This document shows positions 45,108-55,016 of a DNA stretch of 64,000 nucleotides, in pieces. This DNA comes from Haoranjiania flava (GTDB lineage Bacteria; Bacteroidota; Bacteroidia; Chitinophagales; Chitinophagaceae): contig NZ_JAOTPL010000011.1 of assembly GCF_025631005.1 (NCBI RefSeq), forward strand, positions 1-64,000. The letters run 5' to 3'. The position numbers were made by a program, and so were the translations under genes. The notes below the pieces were generated by a model that saw only the letters and a program-made list of their open reading frames with translations, was not told where the DNA came from and searched no databases. Positions within the stretch are counted from its first letter, which is position 1. The number at the start of each line of letters is the position of its first letter.

Positions 45108-46427
45108 ATGAAAATAGTTTGGATTTGTCATTTTTCAAATTCAATTGTTAGAGATAAGATACAGTTATCTAAATCTCGTGGTTGGATGGAGCGCATTGTA
45201 AGAAAAATATTCAATAGGCCGGTTGCAGCATTTGCTGACTTTGCGCCTTGGATTACAAATGGGATATTAGAATTTGAACATAGTACAGATTTCGAATTAT
45301 ACGTTATTTCTCCGCACTATGGAATGATTAATGAAACTGAAGAATTCAAAAAAAATGGAATAAGTTATTATTTCTTCAGGCCAGATGATCAGACTCTGTT
45401 TGGTAAACTTAAAAGAAAATTTTCCGGTGAAAAAAGTTTGTATAAGGGAAATAGGAAGAATATATTGAAAATTGTTCGTCATATAAAGCCCCACATTATT
45501 CATATGTATGGCGCAGAAAATCCTTATTATTCTTCCGTAGCTTTAGATATCGAAAATAAAGAGTATCCTTTTTTAGTTAGTTTACAGACTTTAATGAGCG
45601 ATCAAGAATTTAAAAATAATTATCCTATTGGAGAATCAGAATATAATTCACGAGTGGGGGTGGAAAAAAGCATAATAAAAAAGGCACAATACATAGGTAC
45701 TGAGATTGAAAAGTATAGGCAAATTATTTGGGAAAAAATAAACCCTAAGGCGATAATATTTCCTACTTTTCTATTTTTATCCCAAAAAATCAACATATCA
45801 AATTTTAAGAAGAAATTTGATTTTGTATATTTTGCCGGTGGGATCAATAAAGCTGCTGATCTTGCTGTAGAAGCGTTTGCATTAGCAGCGCAATTAAAAC
45901 CGCAAATTACTCTGAATATTGTAGGTGATACCCCGGAACCTTTTACTACCAATTTGAAGACCCGGATTAAAGAGCTTAAGTTAGAAGATAAGATTTTTTT
46001 TAGTGGTAAATTGCCCACCCATAATGATGTAATCCAACAGATACAGTTATCCAAGTTCGCGCTATTACCTTTGAAAATCGATATTATTTCCGGTACCATT
46101 CGCGAAGCAATGTTTAGTGGTTTGCCGGTTGTTACAACAATTACACCAGGTGGAACACCTACTTTAAATCAAAAACGTGTAAGTGTGTTGCTGTCGGATA
46201 AAGAGAATATATCTTCTATATCCAAAAATATGATAAAGCTTATTGATGAGCCTGGCTTGGCAGAAGACCTAAAAGCCAATGCGCTCATTACGGTTAATGA
46301 AATGTGGAATAACATAGAAAGTTTCAATACATTGGTATCTGCTTATCAATACATTTATAATCATCATAAAACCGGCGCTGAAATTCCAAAGCACATAGCA
46401 GTTCAAAAAGATATTAACACACTATAA
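45108..46427 (+). CDS. GT4-like glycosyltransferase
   Basis: This 439-aa GT-B glycosyltransferase is probably cytoplasmic or membrane-associated. The N-terminal acceptor domain opens with KIVWICHFSNSIVRDKIQ and has IKPHIIHMYGAENPYYSSVAL. The C-terminal donor domain has FVYFAGGINKAADLAVEAFALAAQLKPQITLNIVGD, EDKIFFSGKLPTHNDVIQQIQLSKFALLPLK and the EX7E-like segment GTIREAMFSGLPVVTTITPGGTPTL, where the first Glu is replaced by other residues while the second region is kept. It lies upstream of wzx in the AT-rich block and should add one residue to the repeat unit. Donor unknown. Confidence 0.83.
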   Translation: MKIVWICHFSNSIVRDKIQLSKSRGWMERIVRKIFNRPVAAFADFAPWITNGILEFEHSTDFELYVISPHYGMINETEEFKKNGISYYFFRPDDQTLFGKLKRKFSGEKSLYKGNRKNILKIVRHIKPHIIHMYGAENPYYSSVALDIENKEYPFLVSLQTLMSDQEFKNNYPIGESEYNSRVGVEKSIIKKAQYIGTEIEKYRQIIWEKINPKAIIFPTFLFLSQKINISNFKKKFDFVYFAGGINKAADLAVEAFALAAQLKPQITLNIVGDTPEPFTTNLKTRIKELKLEDKIFFSGKLPTHNDVIQQIQLSKFALLPLKIDIISGTIREAMFSGLPVVTTITPGGTPTLNQKRVSVLLSDKENISSISKNMIKLIDEPGLAEDLKANALITVNEMWNNIESFNTLVSAYQYIYNHHKTGAEIPKHIAVQKDINTL

Positions 46428-46468
46428 TCTATCAATCAATTAATATATGCGCTGTTAACATAAATAAT

Positions 46469-47998
46469 ATGACGGTTATTTCATCTAATAAAAAAATAGC
46501 GAAAAATACAGCAACCCTTTATATCCGTATGGGTATAACCATGTTGATTTCATTTTTTACTACCCGTATAACTTTGGAAGTTTTAGGCGTAGAGGATTAT
46601 GGCCTCAACAATGTTGTTGCAAGTGTAGTTACAATGTTTGGCTTTATAAATGGTTCCATGGGAACAGCCGTTCAACGTTTTTTTTCAATAGAAATTGGTG
46701 AGAACAGAGGTGGTGCCCTATCTAGAATATTTGGAACTTCTTTGTATTTGCATACTATAGTAGCCGTGGTGTCGTTACTGATTGCAGAAATATTCGCAAT
46801 ATTTTTTTTAAAGAAAATGAATATACCTGTTGAGCGTATGTTTGCTGCCCAGGTAGTTTTTCAAATCTCAATTCTTTCCTTACTTGTCAATATTTTAAAT
46901 GTTCCTTTTGCCGCTCTATTGAGAGCCAAAGAGGAGTTTTCAAAAATTGCTGTTTTAGATATAGGGCAAGCCGTTTTGAAATTAATTGTACTGTTTTTAT
47001 TATACAATATTAATAAAGATAAATTAATAACACTCTCGTTGTTAAACTTTGGTATTACTTTGTTGTATGTGCTATTGATCACATTCCTTGCTATTAAGCT
47101 CTATAAAAATATTAGCTTCAAAATTGTCCGGGATAAAGATTTGATAAAGAAAATGCTGAACTTTATTTCCATGTTGATTGTAACCATATTAGCTTCTGTG
47201 GCGGATAAACAGGGTGTTGTCATCATTGTAAACCTGTTTTTCGGACTTACCATAAATGCAGCATACGCAATAGCATTTTCAGTATCCTCAATATTTGAAC
47301 TTTTCTCCATGAATTTCAAACAATCTGTGGTACCACAACTTATGATGGCTTATGGTGCCGGAAATTTTGAAAGAATGTATAAGCTTTTATATTTAGGAAC
47401 AAAGATTGCATTTATTCTTATGCTTATAATTTCCATACCTGCCATCTTCGAAATGGATTATTTGTTAGACTTATGGCTGGGTCAGCCTCCCCAACATGCT
47501 TCCACATTTACAATATTACTTGTTGTATGTGCTAATATTGATACTTTTTATTACTTTATATATCAGGCAGTGCATGCTTCAGGAAAAATCAAAACACAAC
47601 AATTGCTTGTTACAATATCTTATTTTCTAAGTGTCCTGTTTGTATACTTGTGTTTTAAGTACGGTAGCAATTTTTATTATGCTGTGTATGTCCCGATTGT
47701 GTTTGCTTTGCTTAGAAACGTTTTGATAATGTTAAGCGCTAAGAAAGCAATAATGTTCAATATCCGACACTTCCTCTCAAATATAGTAATTCGCTCATTC
47801 ATTATTTCAGTGATTCTTGCAGGCGTAGCTGCATTTATAGTATATAGTATTCCTGCTAATATTTATCGTCTTTTATTAATAACTATTATCAATTGTTTAC
47901 TGGCTGTTATTTGCGGATATTATATATTATTAGACAAAAAAGAAAAATTACCCATATTGAATATTATAAATGCAAAAATCTTAAAACGTGCTGGTTAA
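46469..47998 (+). CDS. wzx: Wzx-like polysaccharide flippase
   Basis: This 509-aa integral membrane protein of the MOP/PST superfamily flips the lipid-linked repeat unit across the inner membrane. It has about 12-14 hydrophobic helices, beginning with TATLYIRMGITMLISFFTTRITLEVLGVEDYGLNNVVAS, the usual polysaccharide-flippase N-terminus, followed by FGFINGSMGTAVQRFFSIEIGE. The gene is strongly AT-rich, typical for wzx. It lies between two GT4 genes and pairs with the polymerase at 51229, so the locus uses the Wzx/Wzy route. Confidence 0.92.
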   Translation: MTVISSNKKIAKNTATLYIRMGITMLISFFTTRITLEVLGVEDYGLNNVVASVVTMFGFINGSMGTAVQRFFSIEIGENRGGALSRIFGTSLYLHTIVAVVSLLIAEIFAIFFLKKMNIPVERMFAAQVVFQISILSLLVNILNVPFAALLRAKEEFSKIAVLDIGQAVLKLIVLFLLYNINKDKLITLSLLNFGITLLYVLLITFLAIKLYKNISFKIVRDKDLIKKMLNFISMLIVTILASVADKQGVVIIVNLFFGLTINAAYAIAFSVSSIFELFSMNFKQSVVPQLMMAYGAGNFERMYKLLYLGTKIAFILMLIISIPAIFEMDYLLDLWLGQPPQHASTFTILLVVCANIDTFYYFIYQAVHASGKIKTQQLLVTISYFLSVLFVYLCFKYGSNFYYAVYVPIVFALLRNVLIMLSAKKAIMFNIRHFLSNIVIRSFIISVILAGVAAFIVYSIPANIYRLLLITIINCLLAVICGYYILLDKKEKLPILNIINAKILKRAG

Positions 47999-48022
47999 GA
48001 AACCAATGGCGCAAAAAATTAA

Positions 48023-49228
48023 ATGTTTAAGACCTTGAGTATGACAAAAAAAATCTTATTTTTTTCCAGTATTATTCCTGAAGAAACTTACTTTAATAAT
48101 AGTATAGGGCCAAATTCTATAGCTAATGATACATTGCAACGCGCTTTAATGAAAGGTTTTCAAGAAAATAATTATAAGATTGATCTCATCAATGTTCCTA
48201 ATATTGGTGCATACCCTTCCAAATACAAAAAACCGGTCATTAATAGTAAAAAAATAAAAATTTCTGAGGCAATAAATGGCATAACTATACAATTCATAAA
48301 CTTACCGCTATTTAAGCACTTGGTTATTTATAATAACCTAAAAAAAATTTTGAAGGGATACAATTTGTCAGAGTATGATGCAGTTTTTATGTATGATGCA
48401 TATATACCGTTCTTTAAGTTGCTGCCTTACATTAAACAGAGAACTGCAGCGAAAACTGTAGCCTACCTTCCGGATTTAATAGGACATGTGGGAAGCCCTG
48501 ATAACTTTATTCATAGGTTTTTCAATAAAATTGCCTTAAATATTTTTTCTTCTAACTCCAGGTATATTGATGTTTTCGTATTAATTTCAGAAGCTATGAA
48601 AGAGCATGTAAATGTGTCAGGTAAAAAAAGTTTGGTTATTGAGGGAATGTGGGATAACTCTACTGCCATATCATCTAAAACTAAAAACGATGAAAAAAAA
48701 TATATTTTTTATGGCGGATCATTAGGCAGAAGACATGGGATTTTAGATTTAGTTGAAGCTTTTATTATGGCTAATTTCCATGATGTTGATTTGGTGATTT
48801 GTGGTGATGGAGATACTAAAGATGAAATTGTTGAAATTTCCGAAAAAAATCAGCAAATAAAATATTTGGGACAGCTTCCCAGAAATCAAATTCTTGATTT
48901 GCAAGCCAATGCTTTTTTATTGGTTAATCCCAGAGGTTCGGACGGTGAGTTTACAAAATATTCTTTTCCTTCCAAAGTTTTTGAATACTTTACATCAGGA
49001 ACACCTACATTTATGTATAAGTTAAAAGGCATACCTGATGAATATTATGAATATTGCTTTACAAGCGATGATGAAAGTGTGGAAGCTTTGGCTGAAAATT
49101 TAAAAATGATTAACTATAAAGATGCGTATGATCTTAATGACCTTGGTAAAAAAGCTAGAGAATTTGTACTTCAAAACAAGAGTTCTAAGGTTCAAGTTAG
49201 TAAACTTATTCGTCTGATTGACAATTAA
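48023..49228 (+). CDS. GT4-like glycosyltransferase
   Basis: This 401-aa GT-B glycosyltransferase has an N-terminal domain with ILFFSSIIPEETYFNNSIGPNSIANDTLQ and AVFMYDAYIPFFKLLPYIKQRTAAKTVAYLPDLIGH, and a C-terminal GT4 domain with YIFYGGSLGRRHGILDLVEAFIMA, DLVICGDGDTKDEI, IKYLGQLPRNQILDLQANAFLLVNPR and the EX7E segment EFTKYSFPSKVFEYFTSGTPTFMY. A second in-frame ATG at 48041 may be the real start. The glycosidase-like gene begins 28 bp after its stop. Donor and acceptor are unknown. Confidence 0.86.
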   Translation: MFKTLSMTKKILFFSSIIPEETYFNNSIGPNSIANDTLQRALMKGFQENNYKIDLINVPNIGAYPSKYKKPVINSKKIKISEAINGITIQFINLPLFKHLVIYNNLKKILKGYNLSEYDAVFMYDAYIPFFKLLPYIKQRTAAKTVAYLPDLIGHVGSPDNFIHRFFNKIALNIFSSNSRYIDVFVLISEAMKEHVNVSGKKSLVIEGMWDNSTAISSKTKNDEKKYIFYGGSLGRRHGILDLVEAFIMANFHDVDLVICGDGDTKDEIVEISEKNQQIKYLGQLPRNQILDLQANAFLLVNPRGSDGEFTKYSFPSKVFEYFTSGTPTFMYKLKGIPDEYYEYCFTSDDESVEALAENLKMINYKDAYDLNDLGKKAREFVLQNKSSKVQVSKLIRLIDN

Positions 49229-49256
49229 ATTTGCCTTACCACTTATTTCTACTAAA

Positions 49257-51236
49257 ATGGCTATTAAACATAAGTTTATTATATTATTAATACTAACTAT
49301 ACTTTTTAATTCTTCTCTAAAGTCTCAGGTATGGTTAAATAATAAAATAGGTATTAATGATGAAGTACCATTACCATGGAAACCTTTAAAAATATTACAG
49401 AGAAACGATGATTTTATCGTTAAATGTTGGGGTCGTGATTATGTTTTTAACCCGACCGTATTATTAAAGCAAGTTGTAATTTTAGGAGAACCTGTTTTGG
49501 CACAACCAATCGAATTCGTAATAAATCAACATCAACTTAATTGGAACTATCCTTCTCTTCAGGTGCTGTCGAAGGAAAAGTCGAAAATTCAATTGTTGTT
49601 ACAATCTAAAGCTCAACTAGCAAATAAAGCTACACTTACACTAAAAAATTATGTTGATGTCTATTACGATGGACTCATATATTTTAAGACATATTTATCT
49701 TCGAATGTTGCGCTTGAACATACAATTTATTTAGACGTTAAGCTAAATAAAGATCTTGGTAAATATATTAATCGCTATTCAAATGTTGCTAATGATTCCC
49801 CCCTTTGGTGGAAAGCTGACTTTTTCGGTAATGATAATTCTGCCTTTATACCTTATTGGTGGGTGGGAAATCAGGAAAAAGGAATATTTTGGTTTACGGA
49901 ATCCCCAAAAACATGGTATAATTATACAGATTCACGGGCTATTATATTTACTAAAGATAAGCTTTCAGCTAATGTTAGATCTAAATTTAAGCTCAACAAC
50001 AATACAAATATCTGGAATTTTGAGTTTGGTATACAAGCCACTCCTGTTAAGCCATACCCGGAAGATTGGCGCGCGTGGTTTCTTACCGGCTCGAGTTCCT
50101 CAAATATCAATATTATTTGGCCCTCGCCCCAGCAACCATATGCACTAAAATATTTTGGTTATTTAGAAGCAAAAAATGAGAAAGCTTTTAAAAAACACGT
50201 TCAAAACTTACGAACGCACAGTCACAAAGTATTAGTATACAACAATCTAAATTTTATTTCAACTGCCACGCCAGAGTGGAAAATGTATCACAATTCGTGG
50301 GATATAGGCTATGAAGATCTTTCATCAGATGTTAAAGCTTATGGTGATCGCTACGCTAGCGTCGATTTTACATCGCAAACTTATCAGGATTTTATTGTTA
50401 GTAAAAGTAATACTTTTTTGAAACAAATGGACCTTGATGGTTATTATTTAGATTATGCTTGGATTAACAATATTAATTCTATAAAACCTGTGAGAAAGTT
50501 CAACAATCGTAATGAAAAGATACCATACTTTCCTTTTATGGATATGAGAAAGTTGTATGAAAGAATATACAAGATGGTTAAAACTGATCAATCTAAAATG
50601 ATAATCGCACATTCGTCAGCCAGAATAGTTCCTACAATTTTAGCATTTGCAGATATGTATATTGATGGAGAACAATTCCGACAAGATGTTATTAGGGTTA
50701 AAGACGACTACTTACAGGTGACAAATCTTGCTGCTTTTCAATCTGAATATTCCGGTAAAGCCTATGGCATTCCAGCAGGGTTTCTTCCTGCTTTTAGTGA
50801 AAAATATTATACCAGTATAGGTCCAACACGTAAACTTGCAGGATTACTTTTGCTTCATGATATACAACCGTGGCCAATCTACAGCGCAATTAATGAATGG
50901 GAGGAAATTCGTGAAATTTTAAATAGTTTTCCTGGATATATATCTTCTGAATTTATATCATATTATCATACTAATCCTTTAGCTGTTACAAATGATTTGT
51001 CAGTAAAATCTTCAATGTATAGAAATAACAGAAATGAATTTTTGTGTATTATTACTAATTTATCTAACGTTAGCAAAGAAATAATTTTAAGGACCAACTT
51101 TAAATTTTTGCCAGAAAGTATATTGCAGAAAACAAACCGTGGAACTTCATATCCCGTAGGTAATAACACGATAAAAGTTAGTATAAATCCAGAGGATTAC
51201 AATATTATTTATATAAAAAAGATGCCATATGAATAA
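49257..51236 (+). CDS. Secreted GH123/DUF6067-like glycosidase inside the polysaccharide locus
   Basis: The ATG at 49257 gives a good signal peptide (HKFIILLILTILFNSSLKSQ); an earlier TTG would spoil it. The mature protein of about 635 aa has an N-terminal beta-sandwich (about 25-270: WWKADFFGNDNSAFIPYWWVGNQEKGIFWFTES) and a TIM-barrel-like part (about 300-560: HNSWDIGYEDL, LDGYYLDYAWINNINSI, IIAHSSARIVPTILAFADMYIDGEQF), ending with a beta-domain. The layout recalls DUF6067/GH123-clan enzymes, though I am not certain of the family. It starts 28 bp after a GT4 gene and overlaps the wzy start by 8 nt, so it belongs to the synthesis operon. It may trim, edit or release the polysaccharide in the periplasm or at the surface. 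Confidence 0.6.
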   Translation: MAIKHKFIILLILTILFNSSLKSQVWLNNKIGINDEVPLPWKPLKILQRNDDFIVKCWGRDYVFNPTVLLKQVVILGEPVLAQPIEFVINQHQLNWNYPSLQVLSKEKSKIQLLLQSKAQLANKATLTLKNYVDVYYDGLIYFKTYLSSNVALEHTIYLDVKLNKDLGKYINRYSNVANDSPLWWKADFFGNDNSAFIPYWWVGNQEKGIFWFTESPKTWYNYTDSRAIIFTKDKLSANVRSKFKLNNNTNIWNFEFGIQATPVKPYPEDWRAWFLTGSSSSNINIIWPSPQQPYALKYFGYLEAKNEKAFKKHVQNLRTHSHKVLVYNNLNFISTATPEWKMYHNSWDIGYEDLSSDVKAYGDRYASVDFTSQTYQDFIVSKSNTFLKQMDLDGYYLDYAWINNINSIKPVRKFNNRNEKIPYFPFMDMRKLYERIYKMVKTDQSKMIIAHSSARIVPTILAFADMYIDGEQFRQDVIRVKDDYLQVTNLAAFQSEYSGKAYGIPAGFLPAFSEKYYTSIGPTRKLAGLLLLHDIQPWPIYSAINEWEEIREILNSFPGYISSEFISYYHTNPLAVTNDLSVKSSMYRNNRNEFLCIITNLSNVSKEIILRTNFKFLPESILQKTNRGTSYPVGNNTIKVSINPEDYNIIYIKKMPYE

Positions 51237-52605
51237 AGTTATATTTTTTATCCTTTCCTTATCATCTATTTTATTATTCTATAACGGCGATGTACCACAC
51301 TTTTCCTTTAGGGTATATATAACGAGCTTGATTATACAAATCCTTTCAATATATATAATTTTTATAGACGATAAATATCCGTATTCATTAAAAAAAATCT
51401 TTTTTTTATTTTCATACTTTTTTTTCGGTGTTGCACCAATCGTGCAGTTTTATTCACGAAGTTCATTTTATGGAGGAAGGGAGTTGAAAGAAGTCGAATA
51501 TTTTTTAATGAATACATTACTAATAATAATAATAATAATATATAATTTTTTATATAATAAATTTTTCAGACAAATACAAATTCATAAAATTGTTGTTAAC
51601 AAATACAACTTAAATAAAGCTACTCCAAAACAGGTATTGATCTTGATTTTCTTATCAATATTTTCGCTAGTTACAACATTTTATTTTTTGGATTTTGATA
51701 TCAATAAGATGTTTTTCAGGGGTCTATACGGAGAAGAAGAAAGTGGCGTAGCTTCAATATCATCATCTTCCGCAATGGCTCTAATGCAAACAATTCGACC
51801 TATATCTATCCTATGTTTGATGTACTATTTGTCTACACCTAATAGGAAGATTTTTATTTCCATCTTATTATTGATTATTGCCATTTTAACTATTTTCCCT
51901 ACCAGCGTAGCAAGATTTTACGCTGCTGCCGTATATCTGCCTTTAGTGCTTATTTCTTTTAAATTTACAAAAATAAAAAATCTATTTTCATTATTATTCA
52001 TGTCAGGCCTTTTATTTGTCTTTCCATTTCTTAATAATTTTCGATATTTTGATGTTAATCAAAAAATTAAGTTTGAATTTGAATTCGATATGTTTTCTTC
52101 CGCGCATTTTGATAGCTACTATAATTTTTCCCTTATTCTTTTTGAAGACCTAATTACTTATGGGAGGCAATTAATAGGAGTGTTATTGTTTTGGGTGCCT
52201 CGGTCTGTGTGGGAGAATAAGCCTATTGGCTCTGGAGCGTTTTTAGCTAAGGAAGTTAATTTAATATGGGAAAATATATCTGCTAACTACTTTGCAGAGG
52301 GTTTTATTAATTTTGGTTTTGTAGGTATTTTGTTATTTCTAATTATAATTTCTTACGTTACAGCTTTAATAGATAAAAAATACTGGAAATTTTTTTATAG
52401 AGAAGAAAATAATTTTTTTCAGGTTTTATATTTTATAATATTGTCAATGCTTTTTTTTGCAATGCGTGGAGATTTGCTGAGTTCCACTGCGTTCACTGTT
52501 GGATTTATTGTATCATATTATTTTATTTTTTATGTATTTACAAAGCTGGTAAGAAATAATAAAAAGTTATACCAAAAAGATAGGAGGTGGCAATCAAGAG
52601 TTTAA
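51229..52605 (+). CDS. wzy: Wzy-like O-antigen/capsule repeat-unit polymerase
   Basis: This 458-aa inner-membrane protein has about 11-12 predicted helices and a large periplasmic loop (about residues 265-350) containing SSAHFDSYYNFSLILFEDLITYGRQLIG and LLFWVPRSVWENKPIGSG. The latter phrase is typical of the oligosaccharide repeat-unit polymerase family of Bacteroidota. Sequence conservation in Wzy is low, so the call rests on topology, the WVPRS(V/I)WxxKPxGSG motif and location after wzx. The gene is very AT-rich. Its start lies within the 3' end of the glycosidase gene (8-nt overlap). Confidence 0.88.
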   Translation: MNKVIFFILSLSSILLFYNGDVPHFSFRVYITSLIIQILSIYIIFIDDKYPYSLKKIFFLFSYFFFGVAPIVQFYSRSSFYGGRELKEVEYFLMNTLLIIIIIIYNFLYNKFFRQIQIHKIVVNKYNLNKATPKQVLILIFLSIFSLVTTFYFLDFDINKMFFRGLYGEEESGVASISSSSAMALMQTIRPISILCLMYYLSTPNRKIFISILLLIIAILTIFPTSVARFYAAAVYLPLVLISFKFTKIKNLFSLLFMSGLLFVFPFLNNFRYFDVNQKIKFEFEFDMFSSAHFDSYYNFSLILFEDLITYGRQLIGVLLFWVPRSVWENKPIGSGAFLAKEVNLIWENISANYFAEGFINFGFVGILLFLIIISYVTALIDKKYWKFFYREENNFFQVLYFIILSMLFFAMRGDLLSSTAFTVGFIVSYYFIFYVFTKLVRNNKKLYQKDRRWQSRV

Positions 52606-52653
52606 ATCCAAAAATATAAGTATTAACTGCAATGTTCGTTAAATAAAAATAGT

Positions 52654-53865
52654 ATGAAAATTCTTCAAATAAACACAGTTGTAAATTCAGGCTCGACAGG
52701 GCGTATTGCAGAAGATATTGGAACTAATGCGATAGAAAACGGTTGGGATAGTTATATCGCTTTTGGTCGGAATGAACGTCCGAGTTGCTCAACAAAAATT
52801 AAAATTGGGAACGAATGGGATAATAAATATCATGCATTTAAAACACGTTTGTTTGATAATCATGGATTTGCTTCGAATGATGCTACCAAAAAATTTATTG
52901 AAAAAATGAAGATCATCAATCCGGATATAATACATTTACACAATTTACATGGATATTATTTGAATGTAGAGCTATTATTCAATTATTTGAAAAAATCCGA
53001 AATACCTACTGTTTGGACGTTACATGATTGTTGGGCATTCACTGGTCACTGCACTCACTTCACTTATGTAAATTGTAATAAGTGGAAATCACAATGTTTT
53101 AAGTGTCCACAGAAATTGGAATATCCTAAAAGTTATTTATTGGACAACTCTATGAACAATTATATTTTAAAAAAAGCAATTTTCTCGGGTTTAAATAATT
53201 TAACTATAGTTACAGTTTCAGAATGGTTGAAGAATATAGTTACTGAATCTTTTCTTAATAAGCTGCCAATATATAGGATTTATAATGGCATTGACACTAA
53301 AAAATTTAATTTCAGAAATGGAACTAATCTATTAAGTAAATACCCTATTAGAAATAAATTTCTATTGCTGGGTGTAGCAAGTACATGGAATAATAGGAAA
53401 GGTTTTGAGGACTACATAGAATTAAGTAAAAATTTGAATGATGATGAATTATTGGTATTAATAGGCCTTAGTAGTAAACAAGTTAAACAATTACCTTCCA
53501 AAATTTTGGGAATAGAAAAAACTGAAAATATTGATGAATTAATAAATTGGTATTCATTGGTAGATATTGTATTGAATTTATCACATGAAGAGACTTTTGG
53601 TATGACTACTATAGAAGGTTTTGCCTGTGGTACTCCTGCAATAGTTTATAATTGTACTGCTAGCCCAGAATTGATCACTAATAATACAGGAATAGTCGTT
53701 GAAAAATATGATTATGATGGTTTGCGTTCAGCAATAAACACAATAAAAAATAACGGTAAATCTTATTATTACTCTAATTGTGTTGACTTAGTAAATAAAA
53801 AATTTGAGAAGTCTCTGATGACAAAAAACTATATGAATCTATATAAAAAACTACTTACAATATAG
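52654..53865 (+). CDS. GT4-family glycosyltransferase
   Basis: This 403-aa GT-B enzyme has an N-terminus KILQINTVVNSGSTGRIAEDIG, then PDIIHLHNLHGYYLNVELLFNYL and VWTLHDCWAFTGHCTHFTYVNCNKWKSQCFKCPQ. The Cys-rich HDCWAFTGHC segment is characteristic of a Bacteroidota subfamily. The C-terminal donor domain has NKFLLLGVASTWNNRKGFEDYIEL and the EX7E motif EETFGMTTIEGFACGTPAIVY. It is the last gene of the AT-rich block, 48 bp after wzy; capE with its own promoter follows. Donor sugar unknown. Confidence 0.93.
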   Translation: MKILQINTVVNSGSTGRIAEDIGTNAIENGWDSYIAFGRNERPSCSTKIKIGNEWDNKYHAFKTRLFDNHGFASNDATKKFIEKMKIINPDIIHLHNLHGYYLNVELLFNYLKKSEIPTVWTLHDCWAFTGHCTHFTYVNCNKWKSQCFKCPQKLEYPKSYLLDNSMNNYILKKAIFSGLNNLTIVTVSEWLKNIVTESFLNKLPIYRIYNGIDTKKFNFRNGTNLLSKYPIRNKFLLLGVASTWNNRKGFEDYIELSKNLNDDELLVLIGLSSKQVKQLPSKILGIEKTENIDELINWYSLVDIVLNLSHEETFGMTTIEGFACGTPAIVYNCTASPELITNNTGIVVEKYDYDGLRSAINTIKNNGKSYYYSNCVDLVNKKFEKSLMTKNYMNLYKKLLTI

Positions 53866-53894
53866 ATTTAATTTTAAATCAATATAGGCTTCGT

Positions 53895-53902
53895 TATATT
53901 TG
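53895..53902 (+). promoter_or_regulatory. -7 box TATATTTG before capE
   Basis: The box matches TAnnTTTG and is followed by CACC; it ends 23 nt before the capE ATG at 53925. The expected upstream element near 53872-53876 is a T-run without G, so only the -7 part is clear. It marks a likely new transcription unit at the boundary between the AT-rich block and the FucNAc genes. Confidence 0.55.
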
Positions 53903-53924
53903 CACCATAAAACACGAAATATAT

Positions 53925-54968
53925 ATGCAAATACAAAATAAAACCCTTCTCATCACCGGAGGTACCGGTTCATTTGGTAACGCTGTAATGCAGCGATTTT
54001 TAAAGACCGACCATTTTAAAGAAATAAGAATATTTAGCCGCGACGAGAAAAAGCAGGATGACATGCGCAAGCGCCTGAATGATCCGAAAGTAAAGTTCTA
54101 TATCGGTGATGTGCGCGACTATCGTAGCGTGGAGCACGCTGTAATGGGTGTGGATTATATCTTCCATGCTGCTGCTTTAAAACAGGTCCCTTCCTGTGAA
54201 TTCTTTCCTTTAGAGGCTGTAAAGACTAATATTCTGGGTACGGATAATGTATTGACGGCAGCTGAAAGGCATGGAGTAAAAAGAGTGGTAGTGCTAAGTA
54301 CAGATAAGGCTGCTTACCCGATCAATGCGATGGGCATGTCTAAAGCGCTGATGGAAAAACTGGCTATTGCTAAATCCAGAAACCTAGACGATAGCAAGAC
54401 CATCTTTTGTGCCACCCGCTACGGCAATGTAATGGCTTCTCGCGGCTCTGTAATACCCCTGTTTGTAGATCAGATCAAAGCCGGCAAACCGCTAACCATC
54501 ACAGATCCCAACATGACACGCTTTATGATGACACTGGAAGATGCTGTAGACCTGGTGCTATTTGCTTTTGAACATGGAAAGCAGGGCGATCTGTTTGTAC
54601 AGAAAGCGCCGGGAGCTACTGTGGAGACTTTAGCTAAGGCATTAAAAGAACTGTACCAGAGCGATGTATCCATTAATATAATCGGTACCAGGCACGGAGA
54701 GAAACTGTATGAAACCCTGGTAAATAAAGAGGATATGGTAAAAGCAGAAGACCTTGGGGAGTACTACCGCATTCCGGCTGATAACCGCGACCTGAATTAC
54801 GAACAATATTTTACCGAAGGCGAGGTAGAAAAAAATTATATTGACGAGTACCATTCACACAACACACATCGCCTGGATGTAGAAGGCATGAAAGAATTGT
54901 TGAAAAAACTTCCTTTGATAAGGGAAGATATTTTAGGTGAAAAAGACGTAAATCATTATCCCGGATAA
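53925..54968 (+). CDS. capE: UDP-GlcNAc 4,6-dehydratase/epimerase CapE (FnlA/WbjB)
   Basis: First enzyme of UDP-N-acetyl-L-fucosamine synthesis. The N-terminal Rossmann motif is LLITGGTGSFGNAVMQRFL; FYIGDVRDYRSVEHAV, HAAALKQVPSCEFFPLEAVKTN and STDKAAYPINAMGMSKALME follow. Met136 replaces the usual catalytic Tyr four residues before Lys140, as in CapE and WbpM-type dehydratases, unlike PseB at 28455. DNRDLNYEQYFTEGE and YHSHNTHRLDVEGMKELL are typical CapE C-terminal motifs. The 347-aa length fits. CapF (55560) and CapG (57077) follow, completing the pathway. Confidence 0.95.
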   Translation: MQIQNKTLLITGGTGSFGNAVMQRFLKTDHFKEIRIFSRDEKKQDDMRKRLNDPKVKFYIGDVRDYRSVEHAVMGVDYIFHAAALKQVPSCEFFPLEAVKTNILGTDNVLTAAERHGVKRVVVLSTDKAAYPINAMGMSKALMEKLAIAKSRNLDDSKTIFCATRYGNVMASRGSVIPLFVDQIKAGKPLTITDPNMTRFMMTLEDAVDLVLFAFEHGKQGDLFVQKAPGATVETLAKALKELYQSDVSINIIGTRHGEKLYETLVNKEDMVKAEDLGEYYRIPADNRDLNYEQYFTEGEVEKNYIDEYHSHNTHRLDVEGMKELLKKLPLIREDILGEKDVNHYPG

Positions 54969-55016
54969 AAATATACCGCAACCTTCTTAATGAGAGGGTT
55001 GGACGATGAAGAAATT

